Below, one piece after another: positions 27,974 to 36,604 of a DNA stretch of 64,000 nt. The DNA is from Paraburkholderia tagetis. Lineage in GTDB: Bacteria > Pseudomonadota > Gammaproteobacteria > Burkholderiales > Burkholderiaceae. Location of the stretch: contig NZ_JAKLJA010000024.1 in the NCBI RefSeq assembly GCF_022213065.1, positions 61,276 through 125,275 on the forward strand, written 5' to 3'. How positions within the stretch are numbered: the stretch's first letter is position 1; every line of letters starts with the position of its first letter. Position numbers and translations under genes: made by a program. The notes below the pieces were generated by a model that was given only the letters and a program-made list of their open reading frames with translations, had not been told where the DNA came from and made no database searches.

Positions 27974-28468
27974 ATGCAAGAGATTTCCACCAAGCCGTAC
28001 CTGCTGCGCGCGTTGTACGAGTGGTGCACCGACAACGGCTTCACGCCGCACATCGCGGTGCGGGTCGACAACCGTACGCGCGTGCCGCGCCAGTTTGTGC
28101 GCGACGGCGAGATCGTGCTGAACATCAGCTTCGAGGCCACGAGCCAGTTGCAGATGGGCAACGAGATGATCGAGTTCCACGCCCGTTTTTCCGGCAAGTC
28201 GCACAAGATCGAGGTGCCCGTGTCGAATGTGCTCGCGATCTACGCGCGCGAGAACGGCCAGGGCATGGCGTTTCCGGTCGACGCGCCGCCGGGCGATGCC
28301 GATGACGTGTTGCCGTCCGCGCAGGAAGGGCAGGACGAAGATGCGGCCTCTGTGGCTGCCGATGTGGCGCATGAGGCAGCGGTGCCCGAGCCGACAGTCT
28401 CCGAGAAGGACAAAGGCGACGACGGCGCCGCAAAGGGCGGAAAGGGTCACCTCAAGATCGTGAAATGA
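27974..28468 (+). CDS. sspB: ClpXP adaptor SspB
   Basis: Adaptor that delivers ssrA-tagged proteins to ClpXP, 164 residues. The dimeric SspB domain is clear (STKPYLLRALYEWCTDNGFTPHIAVRVD ... VPRQFVRDGEIVLNIS ... IYARENGQGMAFP). A flexible acidic/Ala-rich linker ends in the ClpX-binding tail GKGHLKIVK. ATG 27974 follows AGAGGA. Confidence 0.94.
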   Translation: MQEISTKPYLLRALYEWCTDNGFTPHIAVRVDNRTRVPRQFVRDGEIVLNISFEATSQLQMGNEMIEFHARFSGKSHKIEVPVSNVLAIYARENGQGMAFPVDAPPGDADDVLPSAQEGQDEDAASVAADVAHEAAVPEPTVSEKDKGDDGAAKGGKGHLKIVK

Positions 28469-28486
28469 GGTAGAATCGCGGGCTAC

Positions 28487-28562
<76 letters not shown>

Positions 28563-28596
28563 AATACCCATCCGAGGGAATCCTCGGAAATCCAGA

Positions 28597-28632
28597 AACC
28601 CGTGATAGCATAAGGCTTCACGGGTTTTTTTA
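28597..28632 (+). terminator. Terminator after tRNA-Thr, supplied by the island
   Basis: Stem AACCCGTGA (28597-28605) with TCACGGGTT (28618-28626), followed by a T run to 28632. It lies on the island side of attL and replaces the original tRNA terminator, which is now at 63635-63670. Confidence 0.8.
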
Positions 28633-28666
28633 TTCCAGCGTTGTCCAGCGATGCCCGTCTGAATCC

Positions 28667-28752
28667 GGGGGCATGTGGGGGCACCTCCGGGGGAATCTGG
28701 GCTTCTGGCAAGTGCCCCCGAGAAAAATGCCCCCTCGGGTTGTAAGGTGCCC
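28667..28752. repeat. Left GGGGGCA repeats, candidate integrase arm sites
   Basis: GGGGGCA occurs at 28667-28673 and 28677-28683. The complement TGCCCCC occurs at 28713-28719 and 28728-28734, with a partial TGCCCC at 28747-28752 touching the integrase start. The same heptamer occurs twice at the other end (63528-63546). Confidence 0.65.
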
Positions 28753-28753
28753 C

Positions 28754-29965
28754 ATGCCATTGACCGACATCGCCGTCCGTAAAGCGACGCCTCGTGAAAA
28801 GCCGTACCGCCTTGCTGATGGTGGCGGCATGTACCTGGAGGTCGCGCCCTCGGGCGGGAAATACTGGCGGCTCAAGTATCGCTTCGCCGGCAAGGAGAAG
28901 CGGCTCGCGCTGGGCGTCTATCCGGATGTTTCGTTGGCCGCTGCGCGCGAGAAGCGCGATGACGCGCGGAAGAAGCTCGCGGCCGACATTGACCCAGGCG
29001 AAGCGAAGAAAGCCGATAAGCGGGCGGTACGTCTGGCAGCGACCAATTCCTTCGAGGCAGTTGCGCTTGGCTGGATGGATGAACTCAAGCCGTATGTTAC
29101 GGCTGGGTCGATGGCGAAGACCAAGGCTCGCTTCGAGAAGGATGTTTTCCCTTGGATCGGCAAGCGACCGGTAGCGGAAATCGATGCCCCTGAAGTTCTG
29201 ACGGTTCTTAAGCGTATCGACAGCCGTGGTGCTCGTTTCACGGCTCACAAGGTCCGCGGTGAGATCAGTCGCGCATTCCGCTATGGAATCAAGGAAGGCT
29301 ATTGTAAATTTGACCCGGCTCGTGATTTGGTCAATGCCATCCCACCGGCGCAGACGACGCACTTCGCTTCGATTACCGAGCCCGCGAAGGTTGGCGCCAT
29401 GCTTCGGGCATTCGACGGGTTTTCCGGTACGTTTCCTGTCCTGTGCGCGCTCAAGCTTGCGCCCATGTTGTTTACTCGACCCGGCGAGCTGCGCAAGGCT
29501 GAGTGGGCTCAGTTCGATCTTGATAAGGGCGAGTGGCGATACCTTGTCACCAAGACGAAGACCGAGCATCTGGTTCCGCTCGCAACGCAAGCCGTGCAGA
29601 TTCTGCGAGAGCTTCAGGCGCTGACCGGCAACGGTCGTTACGTCTTTCCGGGAGCGCGTTCGGCTCAGCGCCCGATGAGCGATGCCGCAGTCAATGCAGC
29701 TCTGCGTCGTTTGGGCTACGACACGCGGACCGAAATCACCGGCCACGGCTTTCGGGCGATGGCACGTACGATTCTTCACGAGGAACTGGAGCAAAAGCCC
29801 GAAGTCATCGAGCATCAGCTTGCTCATGCGGTGCCCGATACGCTCGGCAAAGCCTATAACCGCACGAAGTTCATCAAGGAGCGGAGGGCGATGATGCAGA
29901 AGTGGGCGGACTATTTGGACAAACTCAAGGCAGGGGCAGAAATCGTCCCGATGGGCGCTGCATAG
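28754..29965 (+). CDS. Tyrosine integrase, P4/CP4-57 type
   Basis: A 403-residue site-specific recombinase that integrates the island into tRNA-Thr. The N-terminal DUF4102-type arm-binding domain begins LTDIAVRKATPREKPYRLADGGGMYLEVAPSGGKYWRLKYRFAGKEKRLALGVYPDVSL. The catalytic domain shows the first Arg in LFTRPGELRKAEW, HGFRAMARTILHEE (His-x-x-Arg) and the C-terminal QLAHAVPDTLGKAYNRTKF with the Tyr nucleophile. The frame is open from 28514, but homology starts at ATG 28754. Confidence 0.95.
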   Translation: MPLTDIAVRKATPREKPYRLADGGGMYLEVAPSGGKYWRLKYRFAGKEKRLALGVYPDVSLAAAREKRDDARKKLAADIDPGEAKKADKRAVRLAATNSFEAVALGWMDELKPYVTAGSMAKTKARFEKDVFPWIGKRPVAEIDAPEVLTVLKRIDSRGARFTAHKVRGEISRAFRYGIKEGYCKFDPARDLVNAIPPAQTTHFASITEPAKVGAMLRAFDGFSGTFPVLCALKLAPMLFTRPGELRKAEWAQFDLDKGEWRYLVTKTKTEHLVPLATQAVQILRELQALTGNGRYVFPGARSAQRPMSDAAVNAALRRLGYDTRTEITGHGFRAMARTILHEELEQKPEVIEHQLAHAVPDTLGKAYNRTKFIKERRAMMQKWADYLDKLKAGAEIVPMGAA

Positions 29966-30060
29966 TGCCGATGGCTTACCACCGAATCCCTGCGAATAGA
30001 TGAACGAAAAGTAATGTACTGGCGCCGCGCTCAACGTGGCCTGATCAAAATGAGGGCAAT

Positions 30061-31101
30061 ATGACTTTGCAAGTGGACTTGCCTGATGGCGAGCTCATCG
30101 AATGCACCCGCTTGGCACGTGCGATCGCGTTGGCGAGATTGACGAAACAAGGACTGACCGGGATCGCTTGTGTTGTCGGCAAAGTCATGAAAATCCAATT
30201 GTCGCCCAGGGCGGTGGTTGGGCAGACAGGAGCGATCACCGTCGATAGCGAGGCAGACTCTGTCTCGGTTCGGTTCCGGCAGAGGTATACGCCAGCAGGC
30301 CACCCGGGCGTTGATCCTCGCCTGATTCAATCTGGTAGACCGTCTGGTTTACTAATTATCGATGAGCAGTCCAATGCCGTTGATTTGTTCGCGGAGGCTA
30401 GGGCCGACCAAGGGCCGATGTCGTTACCCTACAAGCTGACGGACGAAGATCGGGCACTTCTCGTCCGGCTGTTGCCGGATCTGCCGCAATTGCAGGCTCC
30501 CGTGACGCTCGAAGCTCGTGAGGCATTTTTGGACGCCTATCGTGCTCATCCAGATCGAGCCGGCTGGGAGCCGGAATTACTCTCTTTATTCGATCCTGAC
30601 GTGGAGCGGGGGCGGCTTGATGATTTGTCGCTGAAGTGCCAGCAGGAACTGCGCGACGATTTCATCGAGCAGCGTTTCGCTGCGTTCAATTCGGACCATA
30701 GTCGTGCAAAGCTGCTGGTCGCGGGGGCCTTCATCCCGCGTCAGATGGTGCTCGACTATTTAAAGCAGCGGCACGACATGGTGCCGGTTCCGAGGCGACC
30801 AGACGAAGGTGTTTCAACGCAGACAGCAGTTCTCGCTAGCACCCAATCAGATGTGCGGAGCGCCGTTCCCGAAAAGGTGCCGTCGCAAGATGGCAGATCC
30901 TCGAAGGATAAGATGAGGGAGGAGGGCCTTGATCCTACGGATGTGTATGAATACCACAAGCAGCTCGTCGGCAAGGCGCGCACCAAGCGGACGGCCGAGT
31001 ACTTCGAAGTGAGCGGCAGTCTCGTCCGCAGGAAAATTCGTCAATACAAGGAAAGGAGCCAGCCTGCGAGCCCGTTTCCTGTTCCGGTCAACAAAAAGTA
31101 G
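30061..31101 (+). CDS. Hypothetical protein between integrase and AlpA (yfjH position)
   Basis: A 346-residue protein I do not recognise. The N-terminal half is a mixed strand/helix region (LQVDLPDGELIECTRLARAI ... SPRAVVGQTGAITVDSEADSVSVRF). The C-terminal ~50 residues are helical and basic (VYEYHKQLVGKARTKRTAEYFEVSGSLVRRKIRQYKER), resembling a helix-turn-helix. GAGGG precedes the ATG. In CP4-57 the equivalent place holds the uncharacterised yfjH. Its last codons carry the first of the spaced GTTCCG motifs upstream of alpA. Confidence 0.75.
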   Translation: MTLQVDLPDGELIECTRLARAIALARLTKQGLTGIACVVGKVMKIQLSPRAVVGQTGAITVDSEADSVSVRFRQRYTPAGHPGVDPRLIQSGRPSGLLIIDEQSNAVDLFAEARADQGPMSLPYKLTDEDRALLVRLLPDLPQLQAPVTLEAREAFLDAYRAHPDRAGWEPELLSLFDPDVERGRLDDLSLKCQQELRDDFIEQRFAAFNSDHSRAKLLVAGAFIPRQMVLDYLKQRHDMVPVPRRPDEGVSTQTAVLASTQSDVRSAVPEKVPSQDGRSSKDKMREEGLDPTDVYEYHKQLVGKARTKRTAEYFEVSGSLVRRKIRQYKERSQPASPFPVPVNKK

Positions 31102-31195
31102 TTCCGCTTCGGACGTTGCTGTTCCGCTTTGGACTCCGGCAGACGTTGCCGGACAAGGCTCTGCTGCAGACCGTTGACCGGAACAGGTGTTCCGG
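31081..31195 (+). promoter_or_regulatory. Spaced GTTCCG repeats and palindrome upstream of alpA
   Basis: GTTCCG begins at 31081, 31101 and 31121, exactly 20 bp apart (about two helical turns). A palindrome CCGGAACA (31178-31185), 2-bp spacer, TGTTCCGG (31188-31195) contains the motif in both orientations. TTGACC at 31174-31179 could be a -35 with the palindrome in the spacer. This looks like an operator array controlling alpA. Confidence 0.55.
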
Positions 31196-31283
31196 CCGTG
31201 AAATCTCCGTCACCGCGGCGCAAGCCGTAATTCGGTGGGTGACGACCAGTGCGTCGTTCGCCACCTCTCGACGGAGATTTTTC

Positions 31284-31562
31284 ATGCAGTTCAAGACCCA
31301 GATCGGCAGTTTGCCGCAGCCGCTTTCGGCGTATCGCAGTACGTGTGCCGAAACGGTCGATTCGACTCGCTCGCCGGACACGGTGCGTCGGATCATCCGT
31401 GTGAAGGAACTGGTCGAGCGCATCGGCCTCTCGCGCTCGACCGTGTATATGCTCATCGCAACCGACCCGAGCTTCCCCAAGAAAATCAAGCTGACCGAGC
31501 GTACGACGGGCTTCGATTCGGTGGCCGTCGATGCCTGGATCGCATCGCGCGCGTGCAATTAA
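31284..31562 (+). CDS. alpA: AlpA-family phage regulatory protein
   Basis: A 92-residue MerR-like winged-helix/excisionase-type regulator. Core: RRIIRVKELVERIGLSRSTVYMLIATDPSFPKKIKLTERTTGFDSVAVDAWIASR, a standard AlpA sequence (residues ~32-90). In CP4-57, AlpA activates intA expression and excision. ATG 31284 follows ACGGAGAT; the longer frame upstream is not conserved. Confidence 0.92.
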   Translation: MQFKTQIGSLPQPLSAYRSTCAETVDSTRSPDTVRRIIRVKELVERIGLSRSTVYMLIATDPSFPKKIKLTERTTGFDSVAVDAWIASRACN

Positions 31563-31572
31563 GGGGGCGGTC

Positions 31573-33366
31573 ATGCTGCATTTCCCTAACTCGGACATGT
31601 CCGCCCAGCCCGTCATGTTGGCTCAGGCTTGGTTGAGCGACACGACGGTGCTCAACGATCTCGGCCCGGAGCTGAGCGACGTTGTGCTCGCGCAGTGCAA
31701 CAAGTACCAGCTGACCGTGGCTCAGGCCATTGCGCTGATGTTCTTCAAGCTCGGCGTCGCGAGCCAGGGCACGCGCCATATCGAAGACGAGGGCGGTAAC
31801 CGCATTCCGCTTACGCTGAACTGCCTGCTGATCGGGCCGACCGCCACCGGGCTGATCCTGACGCAGGCCCTGGCTGCGGATCTGACGGCGATCGAGTTCG
31901 AAACCGCTCCCGCCGCAATCGAAAAGCAGGCGATGGTTACCGCGGCAGTTCAGTTGCGTCTCGAGCAGCGCAGGCAGATCGGCGCCGCCATCAAGGTCGC
32001 GGCGCGCAAGATGGTTCGTCTGCACGCGCTGCTCGCGCAACGCCGCGAACTCGAAGCCCGCGAGCCGAAAGCGGACGACTACCCGGATCACCAGACCGAA
32101 TTGATCGCGTGGAACCAGCGCAAGGAGTCGCTGCAAATCTCAGTCGCGCAGGCCGAGCTGGAAGATGATCGCGAAACGGCAAAGGCCTTGTGCAAAGCGC
32201 TGAACGCGCTGCTGGCGACGCCGCCGTCGAGCTTCGAGGCCGATTACCGTGTCTGGTCGCTCAAGGTCGCGGCAGTCGAAAGCCAGATCGTGCTGCTTCA
32301 GGGAGTCGACGATGAAGTGGCGCACCTGAGCGCTGAAAGCCAGGCACTTCTGGAAGAGGACGCTCGCGCGGTGCAACCTGCCAAGCCGAAGCTCGCTTTC
32401 CTGAACGTCGCCGTGTCCGCAGTGCATAAGGCGATCACGACGCAGTGGCCGGTCGCCAGCGCGCTTTACTCCGGTGCGTCGGTGATCAAGGCGCTGATCA
32501 GGCATGGGGAGGCGATAACCGCGGCAGGCAGCGGCCGGTTGCTGTCACCGCATGCGCCCTGCCGGGTGCAGCTAGGCATCTTCGCCGCGACGACGCCCGA
32601 AGTGTTTGTATGCGACGTGGCCGCAGCGGGCGCTGATGGTGCGGCGGCGCTGGGCAATTTCCTGATCCTGGGCGATCTGCCGCAGCATGATCGCGGCGTG
32701 CAGCAGAAGCCGTCCAACCCGGACTGCCTGGCGGCGTTCGACGCGCAGGTTCGGGCGATCGGTGCCGCATCGGTGCGCGAACTGTTGGCCGGCGATTTCG
32801 TGCCGCCGCCGATCAGGGTGTCGCCGGAGGCTGCCGCAATCGTCGAGGCCGAGTGCACCGAATGGCGCAACCAGCGCATCGCCCGGCGTCAGCTTCTGGT
32901 CATGGATGCGTTCCTGATGATGCGAGTGCGTCAGACTTTCTACGTGATTGCAGGCCTGCTGCACCTGTGGCGCGGTGAGGTGTGGTCGCTGTCGGTCCGC
33001 ACCATGCAGGATGCGATCACGGTCGGCAGGTTCCTGATCGACGAGATGGGGCGCACTGTGGCGATGGCGCGCGAGGTGCCCGCTGAAGAGATTGATGCCA
33101 AAGCATTGGTCTACGCGCTGTGCGGCCATGTTGACCAGCAGATGGAGAAGAGCAAGGACCTGGATCTGGACAAGGACAAACCCTTCGAAATCAAGCTCAG
33201 CACGCTGCATTCCAGGGCGAAGAATTTCGGCCTGACCCGAGCACGCGTCAACGGCGCCCTGAATGTGCTGGTGGCGTGGGGCTGGATCAAGGTTCGTCAG
33301 GATGGCCTTGATACGGTGCTCGATCTCGACCCGCGCCGCTTCAGCCCGATGAACCGTCCCGTCTGA
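31573..33366 (+). CDS. DUF3987 (YfjI-like) protein with degenerate P-loop
   Basis: A 597-residue relative of YfjI/DUF3987 proteins, thought to be helicase/primase-like replication proteins of mobile elements. The C-terminal block LLHLWRGEVWSLSVRTMQDAITVGRFLIDEMGRTVAMA and the following HSRAKNFGLTRARVNGALNVLVAWGWIKV winged-helix-like end fit the family. The expected Walker A after LTLNCLLI reads GPTATGLIL near residue 87, lacking Gly-Lys-Ser/Thr, so ATPase activity is doubtful. ATG 31573 lies 10 bp after alpA with GGGGGCGG ahead. Confidence 0.75.
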   Translation: MLHFPNSDMSAQPVMLAQAWLSDTTVLNDLGPELSDVVLAQCNKYQLTVAQAIALMFFKLGVASQGTRHIEDEGGNRIPLTLNCLLIGPTATGLILTQALAADLTAIEFETAPAAIEKQAMVTAAVQLRLEQRRQIGAAIKVAARKMVRLHALLAQRRELEAREPKADDYPDHQTELIAWNQRKESLQISVAQAELEDDRETAKALCKALNALLATPPSSFEADYRVWSLKVAAVESQIVLLQGVDDEVAHLSAESQALLEEDARAVQPAKPKLAFLNVAVSAVHKAITTQWPVASALYSGASVIKALIRHGEAITAAGSGRLLSPHAPCRVQLGIFAATTPEVFVCDVAAAGADGAAALGNFLILGDLPQHDRGVQQKPSNPDCLAAFDAQVRAIGAASVRELLAGDFVPPPIRVSPEAAAIVEAECTEWRNQRIARRQLLVMDAFLMMRVRQTFYVIAGLLHLWRGEVWSLSVRTMQDAITVGRFLIDEMGRTVAMAREVPAEEIDAKALVYALCGHVDQQMEKSKDLDLDKDKPFEIKLSTLHSRAKNFGLTRARVNGALNVLVAWGWIKVRQDGLDTVLDLDPRRFSPMNRPV

Positions 33367-33377
33367 ATCACCGGAAC

Positions 33378-33461
33378 GCCCACGGGGTCGCCCGTGGGCA
33401 ATATGCCCCGGTTCTCCTCTTGGTTCGCACACCTGCCGCGCATGCCGATCTTTGGCATGCG
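33378..33461. repeat. Two perfect hairpins between DUF3987 and membrane-protein genes
   Basis: Hairpin 1: GCCCACGGG (33378-33386) and CCCGTGGGC (33391-33399), 4-nt loop. Hairpin 2: CGCATGCC (33439-33446) and GGCATGCG (33454-33461), 7-nt loop. Neither is followed by a T run, so they may be mRNA-stability or processing hairpins within the operon, or protein sites. Confidence 0.6.
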
Positions 33462-33523
33462 TCAGGCGTGGTGCGCCGTGAATCTTCCGTGGTCGTGCGG
33501 TTTGCGCACGAAAGGATCGAAAA

Positions 33524-34588
33524 ATGAATTTTCAGTTCTTCAATTCTCCGGCCTGCATGCCGGACTTCATCTCTGCCAGGGGCACGGTTGCCACCAACCC
33601 GTCGCCCGTGCAGCGCTACCTCGTGTTGGCACTCGCCATCGGCTTGACACTCCTGGGCGAGTTCACCGCGGCATGCGCGGGCTGGGAAAGCGGCGGCAGC
33701 CTGCGCGATCGGCTTGTGATCGCGGCGATGGGCTTCCTGATCGTCTCGAGCTCGAGCGTGTTGCCGGCGCTCGCTGGTCGTTTCGACGGAATGCTCCGGG
33801 TCGTGATCCTTGCGGCGTGGACCGGATGCGTGTCGTACGCGCTGCTCGGGCAATCGACGTTTTTTGCGTTGGCGCGGCAAGACGCCAGTGATGCTCGCGC
33901 GATGGCGGTCAACGTGCCGGGTACACCGGAGCGCGTCGACGTTTCGCCGGGACGCAGTCTGACGGTCATTGCACAGGACGAAGCCACCGTGGTTGCAAAA
34001 CTTGGACGTGCGAAGGTCGCACGCTGTCTCGGCAGTGAATGTCGGTGGCGCGATGCCCGTGAACATGCGCTGGCGGCCCAGCTCGCGGCACTCAAGATTG
34101 AGGCCAATGAAGCTACGCGCCGCGAGGCCCAGGAAGATCGTGCGGCAAAGCTGGTGGACGAGGCGCGGGCGCTGCGCGAGTCGCGTCGTGCTGATCCGAT
34201 CGCGTCGCAGCTTGCGATCCTGTTCGGTTGGAGGCCGGCGAGCGTCGGAATGCTCAGGACGTATCTTCCGGCGGTGATGCTCGAACTGTTGCCCGGGCTA
34301 TTCTGGGCGATGGTGTTCGCGGGCGAGAGGCGTGTGGTTCTCGGCGCGGCTGAGACATGCGGTAATCAACCCGAGACGGTCGCGCCTGCCGTTGCGGCCG
34401 AGGCACACAAGTTGGACGAAGCGCAGGCCGACGCAAACACGGCGGCGAAGCCTCGGCATGTGGTACCCGTCGATGAGGATCTGGCCATAGTCCTGGGTGC
34501 GGTTGCGCGCGTTTGGGAGTCCAGCCGGTCTGCCGTGATCCGCATGGGCCGTCTTTACATGGCCCGGCTCAGCGCTAACAGCAAGTGA
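33524..34588 (+). CDS. Island membrane protein, family copy 1
   Basis: A 354-residue protein with two to three N-terminal membrane helices (RYLVLALAIGLTLLGEFTAACA; LVIAAMGFLIVSSSSVLPALA; VVILAAWTGCVSYALLG), a charged coiled-coil-like stretch (residues ~150-225 with CLGSEC), another hydrophobic pair (VMLELLPGLFWAMVFAG) and a C-terminal tail. It is clearly homologous to the protein at 47616-48554: shared WxxGGxLxxRLV, GC-x-x-TFF, C-x-x-x-C and DP-LA-L segments. AAGGA precedes the ATG. Function unknown. Confidence 0.8.
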   Translation: MNFQFFNSPACMPDFISARGTVATNPSPVQRYLVLALAIGLTLLGEFTAACAGWESGGSLRDRLVIAAMGFLIVSSSSVLPALAGRFDGMLRVVILAAWTGCVSYALLGQSTFFALARQDASDARAMAVNVPGTPERVDVSPGRSLTVIAQDEATVVAKLGRAKVARCLGSECRWRDAREHALAAQLAALKIEANEATRREAQEDRAAKLVDEARALRESRRADPIASQLAILFGWRPASVGMLRTYLPAVMLELLPGLFWAMVFAGERRVVLGAAETCGNQPETVAPAVAAEAHKLDEAQADANTAAKPRHVVPVDEDLAIVLGAVARVWESSRSAVIRMGRLYMARLSANSK

Positions 34589-34599
34589 TGGGAGCCGAC

Positions 34600-35814
34600 A
34601 TGGACTACAGGTTCGAGACGTCGCCCCTGGCGCTGTCGTCCCCGAACATCGCTCCGAACGCGACGTATGTGCGGCACGCGAATACCAAGTTCCGCCTTCC
34701 ACGCAAGGCGTTCATGGTTTGCAGCGGTGTGCGTACCTATCTGCAGCGCATCGTTCGTGACGATCACCTTGTTGCGGGCGATGCAGAGGAAGATCTGTTG
34801 CTCAAGTCGAAACGCGTGTTCCGTCTGACCGAGATCGAAAAGATCGTGACGGAGATTCTGCTGATCGACGAGCCAGGCTTTGCGAGCAAGCTCGACGCCT
34901 TCGGCCGCATCGCCGAGCTCACCGAATACGGCGTTGGACGCTTCTACCACGATGAAAACTTCTTGATGGGCCAGGTAACCGACGAGGATCATGAGGATAC
35001 TCTCGGTCGCTACCGGGTCCGCCCGAAGGCCCAGCTCTTCTTCGATGTGTGCGCGCGACATCCCATCGGCCATTACGGGGCGCAGTATTTCGCTGCGCAT
35101 CCCGCCAGCCGGACGCCCGACGGCACGCAGTTCCTGTGGGAGTCGTACAACAAGCTGATCACGATGATCCGGGCCGAGGCCGATGCGCGCGAGCTCGATA
35201 AGCTGGACATCGCGAACGCCTTCCGGTCGAAACGGGCGTTCGACGGCATGATGGCGGTTGTGAAACGCTGCTTTACGAAGCGCCGCCGTATCTTCGTCGT
35301 CGGCATGGACGTGTGCTATCGCGCCGAATGGGCGAATGACGTGACAGCTGATTTGGCGAGAGATCATCACGCCACGTTCGTGAATCGCCTCCGAGGGAGA
35401 GCGGCAATCAAGAAGAATTTGATTGGCGCGATTTGGAAGTTCGATTGGAGCGAGGCCAAGGGGCATTTTTTCCGCTGGGTGTTTATGTTCGATGGCGAGC
35501 GCGTGCACGGGACGTGGGAATACGAGGAACTCATTTCCGATCTGTGGAAATCGATCGTGCCCGAGAAGGCGGGACGCACGAATTTGCTCAACGAAGTTGG
35601 CGATTTCAAGGCCGGCACGGGCATGATTGACCTGAACGAGAACCCTAAGAAACTTGGGATCTTCGTCGACTCCGTCATTCGCTACCTCGCGCACAAAGAC
35701 CAATTCCTGTGCATCAGGCGAAAACCGAGGACGCGGACGTGGGATTGGCTTATGCCCGAGGACAAGGGCGCAGTCATGGTTGACACGGCCGAGGTTGACG
35801 ATTCGAAATCGTAG
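34600..35814 (+). CDS. Inovirus Gp2/YfjJ-like protein with broken HUH motif
   Basis: A 404-residue member of the YagK/YfjJ C-terminal (Inovirus Gp2) family, rolling-circle-type replication proteins. Core: KRRRIFVVGMDVCYRAEW near residue 225, GAIWKFDWSEAKGHFFRWVFMFDG and the tyrosine region FVDSVIRYLAHKD. Where active relatives have His-x-His, this one has H289-F-F291, so it is probably not a nickase. ATG 34600 has GGGAG five bases upstream; earlier GTG 34585 and ATG 34588 overlap the previous stop. The neighbour at 36689 has the intact motif. Confidence 0.78.
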   Translation: MDYRFETSPLALSSPNIAPNATYVRHANTKFRLPRKAFMVCSGVRTYLQRIVRDDHLVAGDAEEDLLLKSKRVFRLTEIEKIVTEILLIDEPGFASKLDAFGRIAELTEYGVGRFYHDENFLMGQVTDEDHEDTLGRYRVRPKAQLFFDVCARHPIGHYGAQYFAAHPASRTPDGTQFLWESYNKLITMIRAEADARELDKLDIANAFRSKRAFDGMMAVVKRCFTKRRRIFVVGMDVCYRAEWANDVTADLARDHHATFVNRLRGRAAIKKNLIGAIWKFDWSEAKGHFFRWVFMFDGERVHGTWEYEELISDLWKSIVPEKAGRTNLLNEVGDFKAGTGMIDLNENPKKLGIFVDSVIRYLAHKDQFLCIRRKPRTRTWDWLMPEDKGAVMVDTAEVDDSKS

Positions 35815-35848
35815 CGCTCGATATCGGCCTTGAAGTCGACGGGCTCAG

Positions 35849-35884
35849 GCGGGACACGATGCTCAGGCGACGTGTCCCGCTTTT
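35849..35884 (+). terminator. Rho-independent terminator ending the left replication operon
   Basis: Stem GCGGGACACG (35849-35858) with CGTGTCCCGC (35871-35880), 12-nt loop, followed by T4. It lies 35 bp after the Gp2-like stop. Confidence 0.88.
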
Positions 35885-36600
35885 CGTTTGTGGCCTTCGT
35901 TCGGATGCTCGATCGCCCGCGCTCAGTACATACGCGCTCCGCGTAAATATTCCCCGCGTCACGTTCTCCGTTTGCCTGCATCGCGAACAATACGTGCTGA
36001 TGTGCATCCGTCACACCGCGCAAATCAGCTCGATTTTCCGGTCCGTTCGGGGCAATTTCAAGACGAACCGGCGTTTCCTGAAGACCCTTGTCCCGCAAGG
36101 AGATCGCACATTTCGTAGGGCGTGTTTTTCGCCCTTTGTACGCTCGCACGCGGGGCCGCATTCGTGCGTGTTCGGCTGATCGGTAGCATCTATGCGTAAG
36201 CTGCCCGCGTGTGCGATCGCACGGGACCCGGGCATGCCGAAGGCTTCGGTTCACGGTATCAAGGTTGGAGGGATCGACTGAGCTGTGCGTGGTGAAGAAG
36301 AGGGGAAGCGGCGACGCCCTTGTTTTCCTCGAGGTCGGGGCACGTACGCCGAGCTGGCGCGGCACTCGATTAAAGGCAGTCGGTTGTCACTTCGGTGTAG
36401 TTTGACTGAGGTCAGATGTGTCCGTAGATGCCGATCTTGGTGGGATAACTCCGTAAAGATCTGTCTGCTCGATTTCCCCGTTATAGCGGAAATGTTGCGC
36501 TCATTTCCCCGTGTAGCCGTGGCGACCGCTGACACTTGTCTACCTTGCTCCTAATATACGATTGTCTTTCAATCGATGCTCTACTTTTAATAATCATAGA
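35885..36600. other. Gene-free stretch between the two Gp2-like genes
   Basis: About 700 bp in which I find no convincing coding frame: candidates on both strands lack ribosome sites, have shadow-like composition and overlap each other. Base composition falls toward AT near 36540-36660. With the hairpins just after it and a Rep-like gene next, it may contain a replication origin or an untranslated RNA. Confidence 0.4.
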
Positions 36601-36604
36601 TAGG

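Noticed and set aside
28667..28752. CRISPR-like array from the GGGGGCA repeats
   Set aside because: Heptamers are too short, occur in both orientations and have irregular spacing. No cas genes and no repeat-spacer array exist anywhere in the window.
35682..36365. 227-residue minus-strand open frame between the Gp2-like genes
   Set aside because: Overlaps the 3' end of a real gene and the terminator at 35849-35884, has no ribosome site and no recognisable content.
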